From: Lachnoclostridium sp. UBA5890
Lineage (GTDB): Bacteria; Bacillota; Clostridia; Lachnospirales; Lachnospiraceae
Length of the DNA stretch: 13,985 nucleotides
NCBI GenBank assembly: GCA_002431395.1
Contig: DJEU01000061.1
Span: 16,775-30,759, forward strand
Direction of reading: 5' to 3'
Shown here: piece by piece, positions 1-7,451 of the stretch
Numbering within the stretch: the first letter of the stretch is position 1
How the letters are laid out: every line of letters starts with the position of its first letter
Made by a program: the position numbers and the translations under genes
The notes under the pieces: generated by a model
Databases searched by the model: none
The model's input: the letters and a program-made list of their open reading frames with translations, nothing else
Told to the model about the DNA's origin: nothing

Positions 1-10
1 AGTTTGTGTA

Positions 11-54
11 AACCTTCAAACTGGTGTAAGATATAATTACTCAGTTTGGAGGTT
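11..54 (+). promoter_or_regulatory. Stem-loop sequestering the transposase ribosome binding site
   Basis: Bases 11-23 (AACCTTCAAACTG) pair with 42-54 (CAGTTTGGAGGTT) over 13 consecutive pairs, one of them G-U (16/49). The right arm contains the GGAGG ribosome binding site (48-52). The 18-base loop holds a TATAAT at 32-37. A transcript entering from outside the element would carry both arms and hide the ribosome binding site. A transcript starting from the internal TATAAT (start near 44) would lack the left arm and leave it free. This is the arrangement known to protect IS10 and IS50 against read-through expression; its function here is inferred. Confidence 0.7.
32..37 (+). promoter_or_regulatory. 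Probable -10 box of the transposase promoter
   Basis: A perfect TATAAT lies 24 bp before the ATG at 61. No good -35 hexamer is present at 16-18 bp spacing (bases 8-15 read TAAACC-like), so the promoter is probably weak, as is common for transposases. The predicted start near base 44 gives a leader of about 17 nt that still includes the GGAGG. Confidence 0.5.
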
Positions 55-60
55 TTTATT

Positions 61-1317
61 ATGGCAAGAAGAAAAAGTGACACACCACAGAAAGCAGCAA
101 TGCGCGAAATGATGCAAGGATATCTGAGAGATAATGATATCAGCATTAAGAGCGGAACGGATGTGAATTCCATCATGAGAGACATGATGTCCGTTCTTTT
201 GGAAGGGGCTCTCGACGAGGAACTTAACGAAGAATTAGGCTATTCTAAGTATGATTATCGGAATAAGGATACCGATAACAGCCGGAATGGACATTCAAAA
301 AAGACCATGCATACCAGTTATGGTGATATGGATGTTGCCATTCCAAGAGACCGGAAAGGTGAGTATGAGCCGCGGTTGATTCAGAAATATCAAAACACAG
401 TTACACAGGATATGGAAGAAAAAATTATATCCATGTATGCAAAAGGAATGACAACGGGAGATATCGAAGCACACTTGAAAGAACTTTATGATTTAGACAT
501 ATCTGACAGTACCATAAGTCGTATTACAGATAAAATCATACCGCTGGTGAAAGAATGGCAGGAACGACCATTACAGGAAGTATATGCCGTTGTTTACATG
601 GATGCCATCCATTACCATGTGCGTAGTGAAGGACGCATTGTAAAACGTGCTGTATATATTGCTCTGGGAATTGACCTGGAAGGGAAAAAAGATGTAATCG
701 GCATGTATGTTGGTGAGAACGAGGGAGCAAAATTCTGGCTGTCCATTATCAACGGATTAAAAAATCGTGGTATACAGGACATATTGATTGCATGTGTTGA
801 CGGATTGAATGGCTTTCCCCAGGCGATTGAGGCAGTATATCCAGAAACGGAAATCCAGCAATGCATCATACATCAGATTCGGAATACAACCAAATATGTA
901 TCCTACAAAGATCTGAAAAAGCTTATGGCAGACCTGAAACTTGTTTATGCAGCACCAGATGAAGCTGCCGCATTAGAGGAACTGGAGTCGTTTGGAGAAA
1001 AATGGAACGGTAAGTATCCTAAAATTTATAAATCATGGAGTGACCGCTGGCCAACGCTTTCGACATATTTCAAATATCCGGATGAAGTTCGCAAACTCAT
1101 TTATACGACAAATGCTATTGAAGGCTTCAACCGCCAGCTTCGTAAAGTAACCAAAAGCAAGACCGTATTCCCAAGCGATGACAGTCTGTTAAAAATGCTT
1201 TATCTGGCTACCATGGATATCACGAAAAAATGGACCGGGCGTCGCAGGGATTGGGCTCAAATACGCGCCCAGCTAGAAATATATTTCGAAGAACGATTGG
1301 AAAAATTGGAACCTTAA
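61..1317 (+). CDS. IS256-family DDE transposase
   Basis: This 418-residue transposase catalyses cut or copy-out movement of the surrounding element. The ATG at 61 is chosen because GGAGG (48-52) sits 8 bp upstream; an in-frame TTG at 46 would overlap that site. The catalytic triad typical of the family is visible: D181 (in VVYMDAIHYH), D247 (in IACVDGLNGF) and E354 (in TTNAIEGFNR). The family C...H signature CIIHQIRN lies at 268-275. The N-terminal helical DNA-binding part includes ELNEELGY (54-61) and RNGHSKKT (75-82). The length is normal and there is no frameshift, so the enzyme should be active. Its translation is probably limited by the stem-loop at 11-54. It is the only gene in the element. 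Confidence 0.96.
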   Translation: MARRKSDTPQKAAMREMMQGYLRDNDISIKSGTDVNSIMRDMMSVLLEGALDEELNEELGYSKYDYRNKDTDNSRNGHSKKTMHTSYGDMDVAIPRDRKGEYEPRLIQKYQNTVTQDMEEKIISMYAKGMTTGDIEAHLKELYDLDISDSTISRITDKIIPLVKEWQERPLQEVYAVVYMDAIHYHVRSEGRIVKRAVYIALGIDLEGKKDVIGMYVGENEGAKFWLSIINGLKNRGIQDILIACVDGLNGFPQAIEAVYPETEIQQCIIHQIRNTTKYVSYKDLKKLMADLKLVYAAPDEAAALEELESFGEKWNGKYPKIYKSWSDRWPTLSTYFKYPDEVRKLIYTTNAIEGFNRQLRKVTKSKTVFPSDDSLLKMLYLATMDITKKWTGRRRDWAQIRAQLEIYFEERLEKLEP

Positions 1318-1344
1318 AAATCTGAGAACTTTTGCAGGTTCTAT

Positions 1345-1372
1345 TTGACATACCCAATTTTTTTTGTATAAT
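1345..1372 (+). promoter_or_regulatory. Consensus sigma-A promoter pointing out of the IS
   Basis: TTGACA (1345-1350) and TATAAT (1367-1372) are both perfect and separated by 16 bp. The promoter lies between the transposase stop and the right inverted repeat and points outward. Transcription would start near 1379, run through the hairpin at 1378-1413, cross the IS end and continue antisense to the truncated ABC permease. Whether it is used is unknown, but no other visible promoter in the window matches the consensus this well. Confidence 0.65.
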
Positions 1373-1377
1373 GCAGT

Positions 1378-1413
1378 TAAGAGCAGAGAACCAAAATCTG
1401 GTCTCTGCTCTTA
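1378..1413. other. Strong stem-loop inside the IS right end
   Basis: TAAGAGCAGAGA (1378-1389) pairs perfectly with TCTCTGCTCTTA (1402-1413). After a bulged A (1390), CCA pairs with TGG, leaving the five-base loop AAATC. There is no U-run after the stem on either strand, so it is not a standard intrinsic terminator. It begins where transcription from the 1345-1372 promoter should start and would form the 5' end of that RNA. It could stabilise a small RNA or block read-through in either direction. Confidence 0.6.
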
Positions 1414-1435
1414 GTAACTATCAACAAATCTTATA

Positions 1436-3439
1436 TCAGTTTTTTGATTTTACACAAAACTTGAAACAGTCTCCCAAAATCAAATAATGCATGGCTTGTA
1501 TGATGCTGGCAAGTCCCGTCCATGTATTTTCATGCACATGGACATCTCCACCATATTTTGTTTGAAGATTTTCCATAATCACCTCCTTTTGTGATGTATC
1601 AGAAAGGAAATAATGATGACACCAGATTTTTGCATCATCCTGTCCAATCCTAAAATATCCTTCCATGCTCATGCCAATGTTCTCACCCATATCATTTGCA
1701 CAATGGTAAATGCCGGATACCACATAATCTTCTGTTGCCTTATCGCCCCGGATATGTACGGTATCTCCAATACCTATTCCCAAATCCTTTGCTATCGTTT
1801 CTGTAATAACTACAGTTTCCGCACTGCTGCTGGTCTTACCCTGACTGATATGGAAACGATCAGGCTCAGTAATCACATTCGCCGTATAATTTCTTCCATT
1901 AACCGATACATCCTGCATTGCCAGCATATAGCTTTCTGTAATCTCACTATAATTTCTTATCTCATTTTCCATTTCTTCAAGACTGAGATTGCCAAATACC
2001 TGTATTCCTATATCATGATCCGCAGGATTAAATGCATCCATCATTCCTTTTCCATCAGCTCCCAGCCAGACATTTACCCTGCCCGCCAATGAAACAAAAA
2101 ATGTAAGAAGTATCGCTACCATACATGCTCCGATATATCTTCTTTTTTCAAAAATAGTCTGTCTTAATGCAATCCAGAAAGGCAATCCCTTTTTTGCAAG
2201 AAAAGAATGTGTATGATTTTCTGTTTTCAAGGTTATATCATCTCTGATTGCATCCATCGGGCAAATTTTCCCTATCCGTCGCAGCATAAACAAAATCATG
2301 CCATTCAGTAACACAAACAACACGATTGTAATGATAAGACACGGAATAACCGGAAGTCCTGCCGGTATCAAAAAACCTGATGATAACACAAGTTCACGAC
2401 GAATCATGTTATTCAGAGGTACTGCCAAAAGCCATCCTGCACCAAGTCCCACAAACATACTTATGGCATATTGGATCACCTGAATCCATATAATCCTTCT
2501 TGCATCCATACCGATTGTTTTTAAAATTCCAAGATTTTTCCAATCCTCTTCTATCATCCCAGAAATACTATATTGAAGCATAATCACAACAACAGCCAAA
2601 AGAAGAATTGCAAATGCAGCAAGAATTCCGCCAAAAGCATTCTGAAGAATCAGCATAAAAGACTCCATTGTGTCTGCACTATATACATCCTCTGTGTATT
2701 GGGAAACAGATGTATTTTCATTTATCATTTCATTGAGCTCCATTGCAGTAAGCTCCGAGGTCTGATCTCTTGTAATATGTATTGCGGCACCGGCTCTTGC
2801 CAGGGCATTTACGCCTTCCTCCTGTACCATCTGAAGTATCTGTTCGTACACCGTTCTGGAAATCAAAAACGTTTTCATTCCTATCATAGAACTGCCCATA
2901 ACCGGATCTTCAAAAAATCCTGCAACTGTAAATTCTTTTGTCATATGCCCTCTGGCAATCTTAAAAGTAATACTGTCACCCACTTGAATATTCAATATGG
3001 AAGTCATAGTCGCCGGCACATAAATTTCATCTTCCTGTATCTGTTCGGGTTTTTCCTGATAACCAGACAAATCATCTTTGAAAAAACGATATTCTGTATA
3101 TCCATCATCCCATGGTACAAGTTGTCCTTCACTATCTGATTCAGCGGTTGCACTTTCATAGTCACTATAAATCAGCTCCTGTTTCCACACAGACGAAACT
3201 CCCTCTGTGTTCTGTATCTCTGTAACCAAAAAGTCAATATCCGGAACATCTGATACCCATGCTGTCAGACTTCCATAGCCACTTTCCTGCATTTCCTTAT
3301 GCACATATCTTCCACCCGAAAGAACAAGTGTCAGCACTGTAAATAATGAAACAGTCACCAGAAATAATAACAATGCAATTCCTATAAGGCTTCCTTTATG
3401 CTTTTTTATCCCTGCTTTTATCAATATCTTTTTTTCCAT
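1436..3439 (-). pseudogene. FtsX/MacB-type ABC permease, 3' end truncated by the IS
   Basis: This is the membrane subunit of an ABC exporter of the FtsX/MacB superfamily, paired with the ATPase just upstream. The visible 667-residue frame has TM1 at about 17-40 and a large outer domain (about 45-260). A first FtsX module follows with TMs near 264-289, 316-341 and 363-385 and the hallmark DWKNLGILKTIGM (299-311). Then come TM5 (434-456) and a second outer domain to about residue 650. Related two-module permeases end with a second FtsX module of three TMs; here the frame stops at the point where it should begin. The last dozen residues (GDCFKFCVKSKN) are encoded by the IS end, and the TGA at 1436-1438 lies inside the IS. 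The start is supported by AGGTGG 7-8 bp upstream, 13 bp after the ATPase stop. The exporter is probably non-functional unless the truncated product assembles. The missing 3' part should lie left of base 1. Confidence 0.88.
1441..1475 (-). repeat. Right terminal inverted repeat of the IS
   Basis: Read inward on the minus strand, this segment contains AGTTTTGTGTAAAATC and then a run of A and CTG. It matches the visible left end at bases 1-26 (AGTTTGTGTAAACC, then CAAACTGG) with small gaps. The outer boundary is where ABC permease homology stops in the overlapping reading frame, at about base 1475. Confidence 0.75.
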
Positions 3440-3452
3440 AAAAATTCCACCT

Positions 3453-4214
3453 TTACCACCGTAACCCTGTAAGCCAGAGGTTTATTTCATTCTCACGTTC
3501 CTTTTCATCCAGTTCACTATAAAAAGGTAATTTGTATTCATCCAGAATTTTACCATCTTCCATATACAAAATACGGTTTCCTCTGACTGCAGCACGAAGG
3601 TCATGCGTCACCATAACAATGCTCTGCTTTTGTCTGTTCAGTTCTGTAAGAAGATTTAATACCTCCACACTGTTAGAACGGTTCAAAGCTCCAGTAGGCT
3701 CATCCGCAAACACTATCCCCGGATTGCTGATGATTGCTCTCGCAATCGCTGCCCTCTGTGCTTCTCCACCAGACACCTGGGACGGCAGTCTGTCACAGGC
3801 ATTCTCTAAGTTCATTTGTCTGACCAATCTTCCCGCATATTCTTTCACTTCTATTGCCGTATGCTTTTTCCCAACATATCCCGCCACCAGAATATTCTCC
3901 ATAAGCGTCAGATTACTTATCAGGTTCATCTGCTGAAAGATAAATCCGAATTCCTCTGCTCTGATCTTTGCCATTTGTTTTTCTTTCAGTCCGGTAATCT
4001 CAAAATCATGGTAGAAAACTTTTCCTGTATTGTTTCTGTCCATTCCACTTAATGTATATAACAGTGTAGATTTTCCAGCTCCGGAAGATCCCATAATTAC
4101 AGTAAAATCATTCTGATATACCTCTATATCCACCTCATTTAAAATCTGATTTTTTCTGTTACCCTGCTCAAATATACGGCTTAACTTTTCACCCCTCAGC
4201 AATATACCTGTCAT
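3453..4214 (-). CDS. ABC transporter ATP-binding protein, MacB/LolD type
   Basis: This 253-residue cytoplasmic ATPase powers the adjacent FtsX-type permease. All motifs are present: Walker A GSSGAGKST (42-50), Q-loop FIFQQMN (91-97), signature VSGGEAQR (147-154), Walker B IVFADE (167-172) with E172, and H-loop His204 in MVTHDLR. The start ATG at 4212-4214 is preferred because GGAGG lies 9 bp upstream. An ATG at 4221-4223 touches that site, and the longer frame to 4295 adds a basic, non-homologous leader. The gene overlaps the 3' end of the upstream ligase gene by 26 bp, suggesting translational coupling. It is intact, but its permease partner is broken by the IS. The MacB/LolD assignment rests on the signature and the FtsX partner; the substrate cannot be inferred. 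Confidence 0.92.
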   Translation of the reverse strand: MTGILLRGEKLSRIFEQGNRKNQILNEVDIEVYQNDFTVIMGSSGAGKSTLLYTLSGMDRNNTGKVFYHDFEITGLKEKQMAKIRAEEFGFIFQQMNLISNLTLMENILVAGYVGKKHTAIEVKEYAGRLVRQMNLENACDRLPSQVSGGEAQRAAIARAIISNPGIVFADEPTGALNRSNSVEVLNLLTELNRQKQSIVMVTHDLRAAVRGNRILYMEDGKILDEYKLPFYSELDEKERENEINLWLTGLRW

Positions 4215-5574
4215 ATGTATCATCCTCCATTTCCTGTAATACCAACGCTTTTTTACCTGTTTTTGCATCCGGAAGAATTTTTTTTGTAAAATCAATATGA
4301 AATTTTACATAGTCCAGATGTTTGCTTCGTAGTATTGCTGTCATTTGCTTTATTACTTCACCTGCTATCGTTACTACAGAAATACTTTCATCTATTTCTG
4401 CATACATATTAAAAGAGTCTCTACCTGTTTTTTGGAATTGATAATCTTTCAGTCCTTCCACACAAAATCCTTCAATTGCCAACGGATGCAAAAATTCTTT
4501 TTCCCCATGTTCATCCTCAAACCATAAAATATCTTCATTTCTTCCAAGCAGTCCTGACGCTCTTGTAAACGAATACTTATTATTTTTTTCTGCACTCTTT
4601 AAATTTAAGCTATCTGTCATATGATAGCGAATTAAAGGCTGAGTCTTGTTATAAAGGCATGTCAGAAACATTTGACCATTTTCTACCTCTATAATATTTA
4701 AATCATCAAATAGTATCATTCCATCATCAGGTTCTGTCTCTACTCCTAAAGCAAGTGATTCACTTGCACCATAAAAATTAACTATCTGCGTTTTCCATAC
4801 TCTTTCCAAATATTTTCTTAAATGACGTCCTAACGGTTCTCCACAGGTAATTACCCTTTCAATACCGGAAGAAATTTTTCCTTCCTCTGTAAGCTGCGCC
4901 ATAATTTTAATTGCTGATGGATAACCAATTACAATGTTCGGTTTAAAGCTGTTCCACTTTCTGATCCATTCCTCTGTCGGTTCGTTAATATCAAAATACA
5001 TCTGTTTTGCCGACAGACCTTCAATTCCATCCCCTACCGCCATGGCACCTGCATATCTTCCATCTGTAGCAGCGATATAAGCAATGCGGGGATGTTTCCA
5101 TAAAAGTTTCAAAATCTGTGACATCGACATATCCCATAAAGCTGCCCGGATAATTCCAAGAATCATAATGTCCCATGCTTTTTTATCATAGACAAAATAT
5201 CCTGGTTTTCCGGTACTGCCTGAAGAATGAATAATGTGAAAATTTTGTTTGTATGGTTTTCTGTCCGTCTGTGTAGCAGCATCATATTCCCTTATCTGCT
5301 GTTGATGTAGTTCTTTTGTAGTTACCAGATCATCAAAATTTTCTAAAAGTTCTTTCTTTTCTATTGTCGGAAAAGAAGAAAGTGGCAAGGTATCAAGTTG
5401 TTTTTCAGTAATCCCGGCTTTTTCATAAATCTTCCTGTAATACTCAGATTCATCCCATACAAAATGTAATAACTGACGAAGTTTCTTTTCCTGAAAGTCA
5501 CGGAGTTCTTCAACTGAAAGTGCAGCCTGCTTCTTTATCTTATAAAGCTCCCATAATACTTTTCCTGTATTCAT
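4189..5574 (-). CDS. PaaK/CapK-type adenylate-forming ligase
   Basis: This 461-residue cytoplasmic enzyme belongs to the phenylacetate-CoA ligase branch of the ANL superfamily, which activates a carboxylic acid as an acyl-adenylate and usually transfers it to CoA. Visible motifs are the ATP-binding loop SSGSTGKPG (117-125), the A5-like NFYGASES (266-273), the adenosine-ribose Asp in RYHMTDSL (about 316-323), the hinge GRNEDIL (344-350), and a C-terminal TGKKALV with the likely catalytic Lys near 440. AGGAGG lies 6 bp before the ATG. The upstream Ntn amidase gene stops 10 bp earlier, and that stop overlaps this ribosome binding site, so the two are co-translated. The acid substrate is unknown. 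Homologues occur both in aromatic-acid catabolism and in surface or secondary metabolite biosynthesis. Lying between a secreted amidase and an exporter argues against plain phenylacetate catabolism. Confidence 0.85.
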   Translation of the reverse strand: MNTGKVLWELYKIKKQAALSVEELRDFQEKKLRQLLHFVWDESEYYRKIYEKAGITEKQLDTLPLSSFPTIEKKELLENFDDLVTTKELHQQQIREYDAATQTDRKPYKQNFHIIHSSGSTGKPGYFVYDKKAWDIMILGIIRAALWDMSMSQILKLLWKHPRIAYIAATDGRYAGAMAVGDGIEGLSAKQMYFDINEPTEEWIRKWNSFKPNIVIGYPSAIKIMAQLTEEGKISSGIERVITCGEPLGRHLRKYLERVWKTQIVNFYGASESLALGVETEPDDGMILFDDLNIIEVENGQMFLTCLYNKTQPLIRYHMTDSLNLKSAEKNNKYSFTRASGLLGRNEDILWFEDEHGEKEFLHPLAIEGFCVEGLKDYQFQKTGRDSFNMYAEIDESISVVTIAGEVIKQMTAILRSKHLDYVKFHIDFTKKILPDAKTGKKALVLQEMEDDTYDRYIAEG

Positions 5575-5584
5575 GTCTTTCCTC

Positions 5585-6709
5585 CTATGGTTCTATCAAA
5601 ATTTTGTACCCTTTTGTATAATCTTCTCTATGAAAATAGGTCATCTCTTTTGTGTTATGATTCATCACAACACTCCACTCTGTAGAAGCATAAGCATCAA
5701 AGTTATCCTTGCTCACGCTATCCAATGCATCACGCACATCGTCTTCTGATAATGTACTATTTTCATCCAGCAGATTGCTCAGTATCTCATATCTATCATG
5801 AGACTGGGCAGTTCCAATTCCGTATTTTTCACCTTCTGTAAGATAAAAATTCGTCACTACCGGAGTTTTTGTCACATGCATTTCATTGTTTATGTACTCT
5901 ACAACTACACTGTTCCCATCCGTATCAGCGATTGCGAAATGAACCATCATTCCCATAGAGCCATGCATATCATATTCTTCAAGCAATTCTACTGCTTCTT
6001 CCACATTTGCTGCCTGATTCAAAAGCAATCTCACTGCTGTCGTTGTGGTTATCCCTGTTTTTCCTGTATTTTGATTGATAGCTGCCGAATCCTGTATCAT
6101 GTTTACAGAAACTGCCAATCCATTTTCATTCATGCCATCAAGCGGTGCATATAATCCAACAAGTGCCTGAATATTGTCCGGCAGCTTTGATATATCTATA
6201 CCACCAGCCTGAACGAAATCAAGATTCACCGTTGATACCGATGCATACGCATTTTCCGGAGCAGAACTCACGATCAGTGCTTCACATGTATCCCAGTCAA
6301 AATTACGTCCAAATAAATATCCTCCATCACTTCCAGCAACTGATAACGTACTGCATCCAAATGGATTTTTACCGAATAGAATTTGGATACCGCTGTCCAT
6401 TAAGTGTTGTGTCAGGAACTCTGCTACATCACTATCTGAGGTTGCCCCGCCTTGCCTTAGAAATTCCTCAAATCCATCGTTTCCTTCATAACGAATCACA
6501 CGAAATCCCTCATCAAGCTTTTGCATAGTATCACTGACCTTAATTTCCTCAACTGTCTGATAATCCTTTTCCATCGCATACTCCTTATCTTTATTTAAGT
6601 TGTTATGATTTACATCTGCATTTTTATTTCCGCACCCCGCCAGCATCCCTGTGAATATAATTATCCCTGATAACATTGCTATATTTCTCATATTTACTAT
6701 TTTTCTCAT
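5585..6709 (-). CDS. Lipoprotein Ntn cysteine amidase (choloylglycine hydrolase/linear amide C-N hydrolase fold)
   Basis: This 374-residue enzyme is predicted to hydrolyse, or acyl-transfer at, linear amide bonds outside the membrane. A lipoprotein signal (MRKIVNMRN plus a hydrophobic stretch) ends in lipobox MLAGC with Cys26. The catalytic domain begins FGCSTLSV with nucleophile Cys119. Arg135 and Asp138 in FGRNFDWD keep the same +16 and +19 offsets as Cys2, Arg18 and Asp21 of bile salt hydrolases. Asn203 (AVSVNM), Asn287 (VVTNFY) and Arg306 (SHDRYE) plausibly match the other active-site residues. Because Cys119 must become N-terminal, self-cleavage at Gly118-Cys119 is expected, as at the Gly-Cys site of penicillin acyltransferase. 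The ATG at 6709 is chosen for AGGTGG 8 bp upstream; a GTG at 6721 directly after the previous stop is the alternative. A bile salt, N-acyl amino acid or beta-lactam substrate cannot be told apart here. Confidence 0.85.
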   Translation of the reverse strand: MRKIVNMRNIAMLSGIIIFTGMLAGCGNKNADVNHNNLNKDKEYAMEKDYQTVEEIKVSDTMQKLDEGFRVIRYEGNDGFEEFLRQGGATSDSDVAEFLTQHLMDSGIQILFGKNPFGCSTLSVAGSDGGYLFGRNFDWDTCEALIVSSAPENAYASVSTVNLDFVQAGGIDISKLPDNIQALVGLYAPLDGMNENGLAVSVNMIQDSAAINQNTGKTGITTTTAVRLLLNQAANVEEAVELLEEYDMHGSMGMMVHFAIADTDGNSVVVEYINNEMHVTKTPVVTNFYLTEGEKYGIGTAQSHDRYEILSNLLDENSTLSEDDVRDALDSVSKDNFDAYASTEWSVVMNHNTKEMTYFHREDYTKGYKILIEP

Positions 6710-6721
6710 AAATCCAGCCAC

Positions 6722-7399
6722 CTACTTCTTTTTTTGAATTGTAATTGTTACATTTCCGTTTCCAACAGCTTTTGCAAAAGCATCCCCATTTCTAATCTTT
6801 GCTATTTTCGTATAGGTATAGGATGTTTTAAAATCTTTGTAAAAAAAGACTAAGCAATCATTTCCAAACAACATAATATCTCCGGATTTAATTTGACCAG
6901 ATATGTTATCATCTGTAGGAAAGTATTGTGTCATATATGCATATTTTTCATTTCCATTTAGCTCGTTAGTTGATATTGTCATCGGAAGACTATCCACTAA
7001 TCTTTTTGCAGCCTGCGTATTTGCAAGTTCCGCTTGAAATGTTCTTTTTCCAACCACAACTTCTACCATTTTTTCATCCTGATTCATACTTTCCTTTATG
7101 GTTACAACACATGTATATTTCTTTTTCCCTATCTTTGCTGTCACTTTTGCTTTTCCAGCTTTTATAGCAATAATCTTCACACTATTAGCACTTTTATTTT
7201 TTAACGTTATATTTGATTGTCCAGACGAAACATTCCAACTAACTTTTTTCTTGCTATTTTTAAGTAACAATTTTTTGCTTGTTCCCTCTGACATTGTTAT
7301 ATTATTACTTAATTTGACCTTTCCAGCCGCATAAACCAAGTGCGCTGAATGAAATAAAATCAATATCAATGTACCTATAACAATTACATATTTTTTCAT
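6722..7399 (-). CDS. Secreted protein with Big-like domain and cyclophilin-like domain
   Basis: This 225-residue exported protein is the first gene of the operon. A signal peptide (MKKYVIVIGTLILILF...) is probably cleaved after VYA near residue 24. Residues about 26-102 resemble a bacterial Ig-like (Big2-type) fold: many short beta strands and the late motif AIKAGKAKVTAKIG. Residues about 110-223 match the cyclophilin-like fold family of small proteins, with SLPMTISTNELNGNEKYAYM, the central SGDIMLFGNDCLVFFYKDF and the final GNGNVTITI. That fold family resembles cyclophilin in shape, but isomerase activity is not established for it. AGGAGG lies 9 bp before the ATG. The gene is followed at once by the amidase gene. 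A role as an extracytoplasmic binding or scaffold protein for the amidase/exporter system is inference. Confidence 0.8.
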   Translation of the reverse strand: MKKYVIVIGTLILILFHSAHLVYAAGKVKLSNNITMSEGTSKKLLLKNSKKKVSWNVSSGQSNITLKNKSANSVKIIAIKAGKAKVTAKIGKKKYTCVVTIKESMNQDEKMVEVVVGKRTFQAELANTQAAKRLVDSLPMTISTNELNGNEKYAYMTQYFPTDDNISGQIKSGDIMLFGNDCLVFFYKDFKTSYTYTKIAKIRNGDAFAKAVGNGNVTITIQKKK

Positions 7400-7451
7400 A
7401 AAATCAGTCCTCCTAACTTAGCATTACATCGTTTTCTCAGATGTTGGATTC

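Larger units (their letters stand above)
1..1475 (+). mobile_element. IS256-family insertion sequence, left tip cut by window edge
   Basis: A complete IS256-type transposase is flanked by imperfect terminal inverted repeats. The left end starts inside its repeat at base 1 (AGTTTGTGTAAACC). The right end, read inward on the minus strand from about 1475, is GAGACTGTTTCAAGTTTTG followed by TGTAAAATC. Both share AGTTT(T)GTGTAAA and a CAAA...CTG block a few bases further in. By that alignment about a dozen bases of the left tip lie outside the window, giving an element of roughly 1.49 kb, a normal size for the family. The right end falls inside an ABC permease gene read on the minus strand, so the element has interrupted it. 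IS256 elements usually duplicate 8-9 bp of target; the copy on this side would be just right of about 1475, and its partner is not visible. The exact outer base (1473-1475) is uncertain. Confidence 0.88.

Noticed and set aside
1378..1413. Hairpin as a rho-independent terminator for the transposase or the truncated permease
   Set aside because: The stem is strong, but no U-run follows on either strand, and it starts where the outward promoter would initiate.
1613..2092. Plus-strand open frame of 159 codons opposite the permease
   Set aside because: It lies wholly antisense to a well-recognised membrane protein gene, has no ribosome binding site, and its composition is that of a complementary-strand shadow.
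2573..3139. Plus-strand open frame of 188 codons opposite the permease
   Set aside because: Antisense shadow of the permease outer domain, with no recognisable domain or translation signal.
3134..3254. ATCTGAT copies at 3134 and 3248 as further sites of the 11277-11292 palindrome
   Set aside because: They are single half-sites inside the permease coding sequence, at a frequency expected by chance for a 7-mer in AT-rich DNA.
4215..4295. Longer start for the ABC ATPase at 4295
   Set aside because: The extra residues are basic, non-homologous and translated from the ligase 3' end in another frame. The ATG at 4214 has GGAGG at good spacing.
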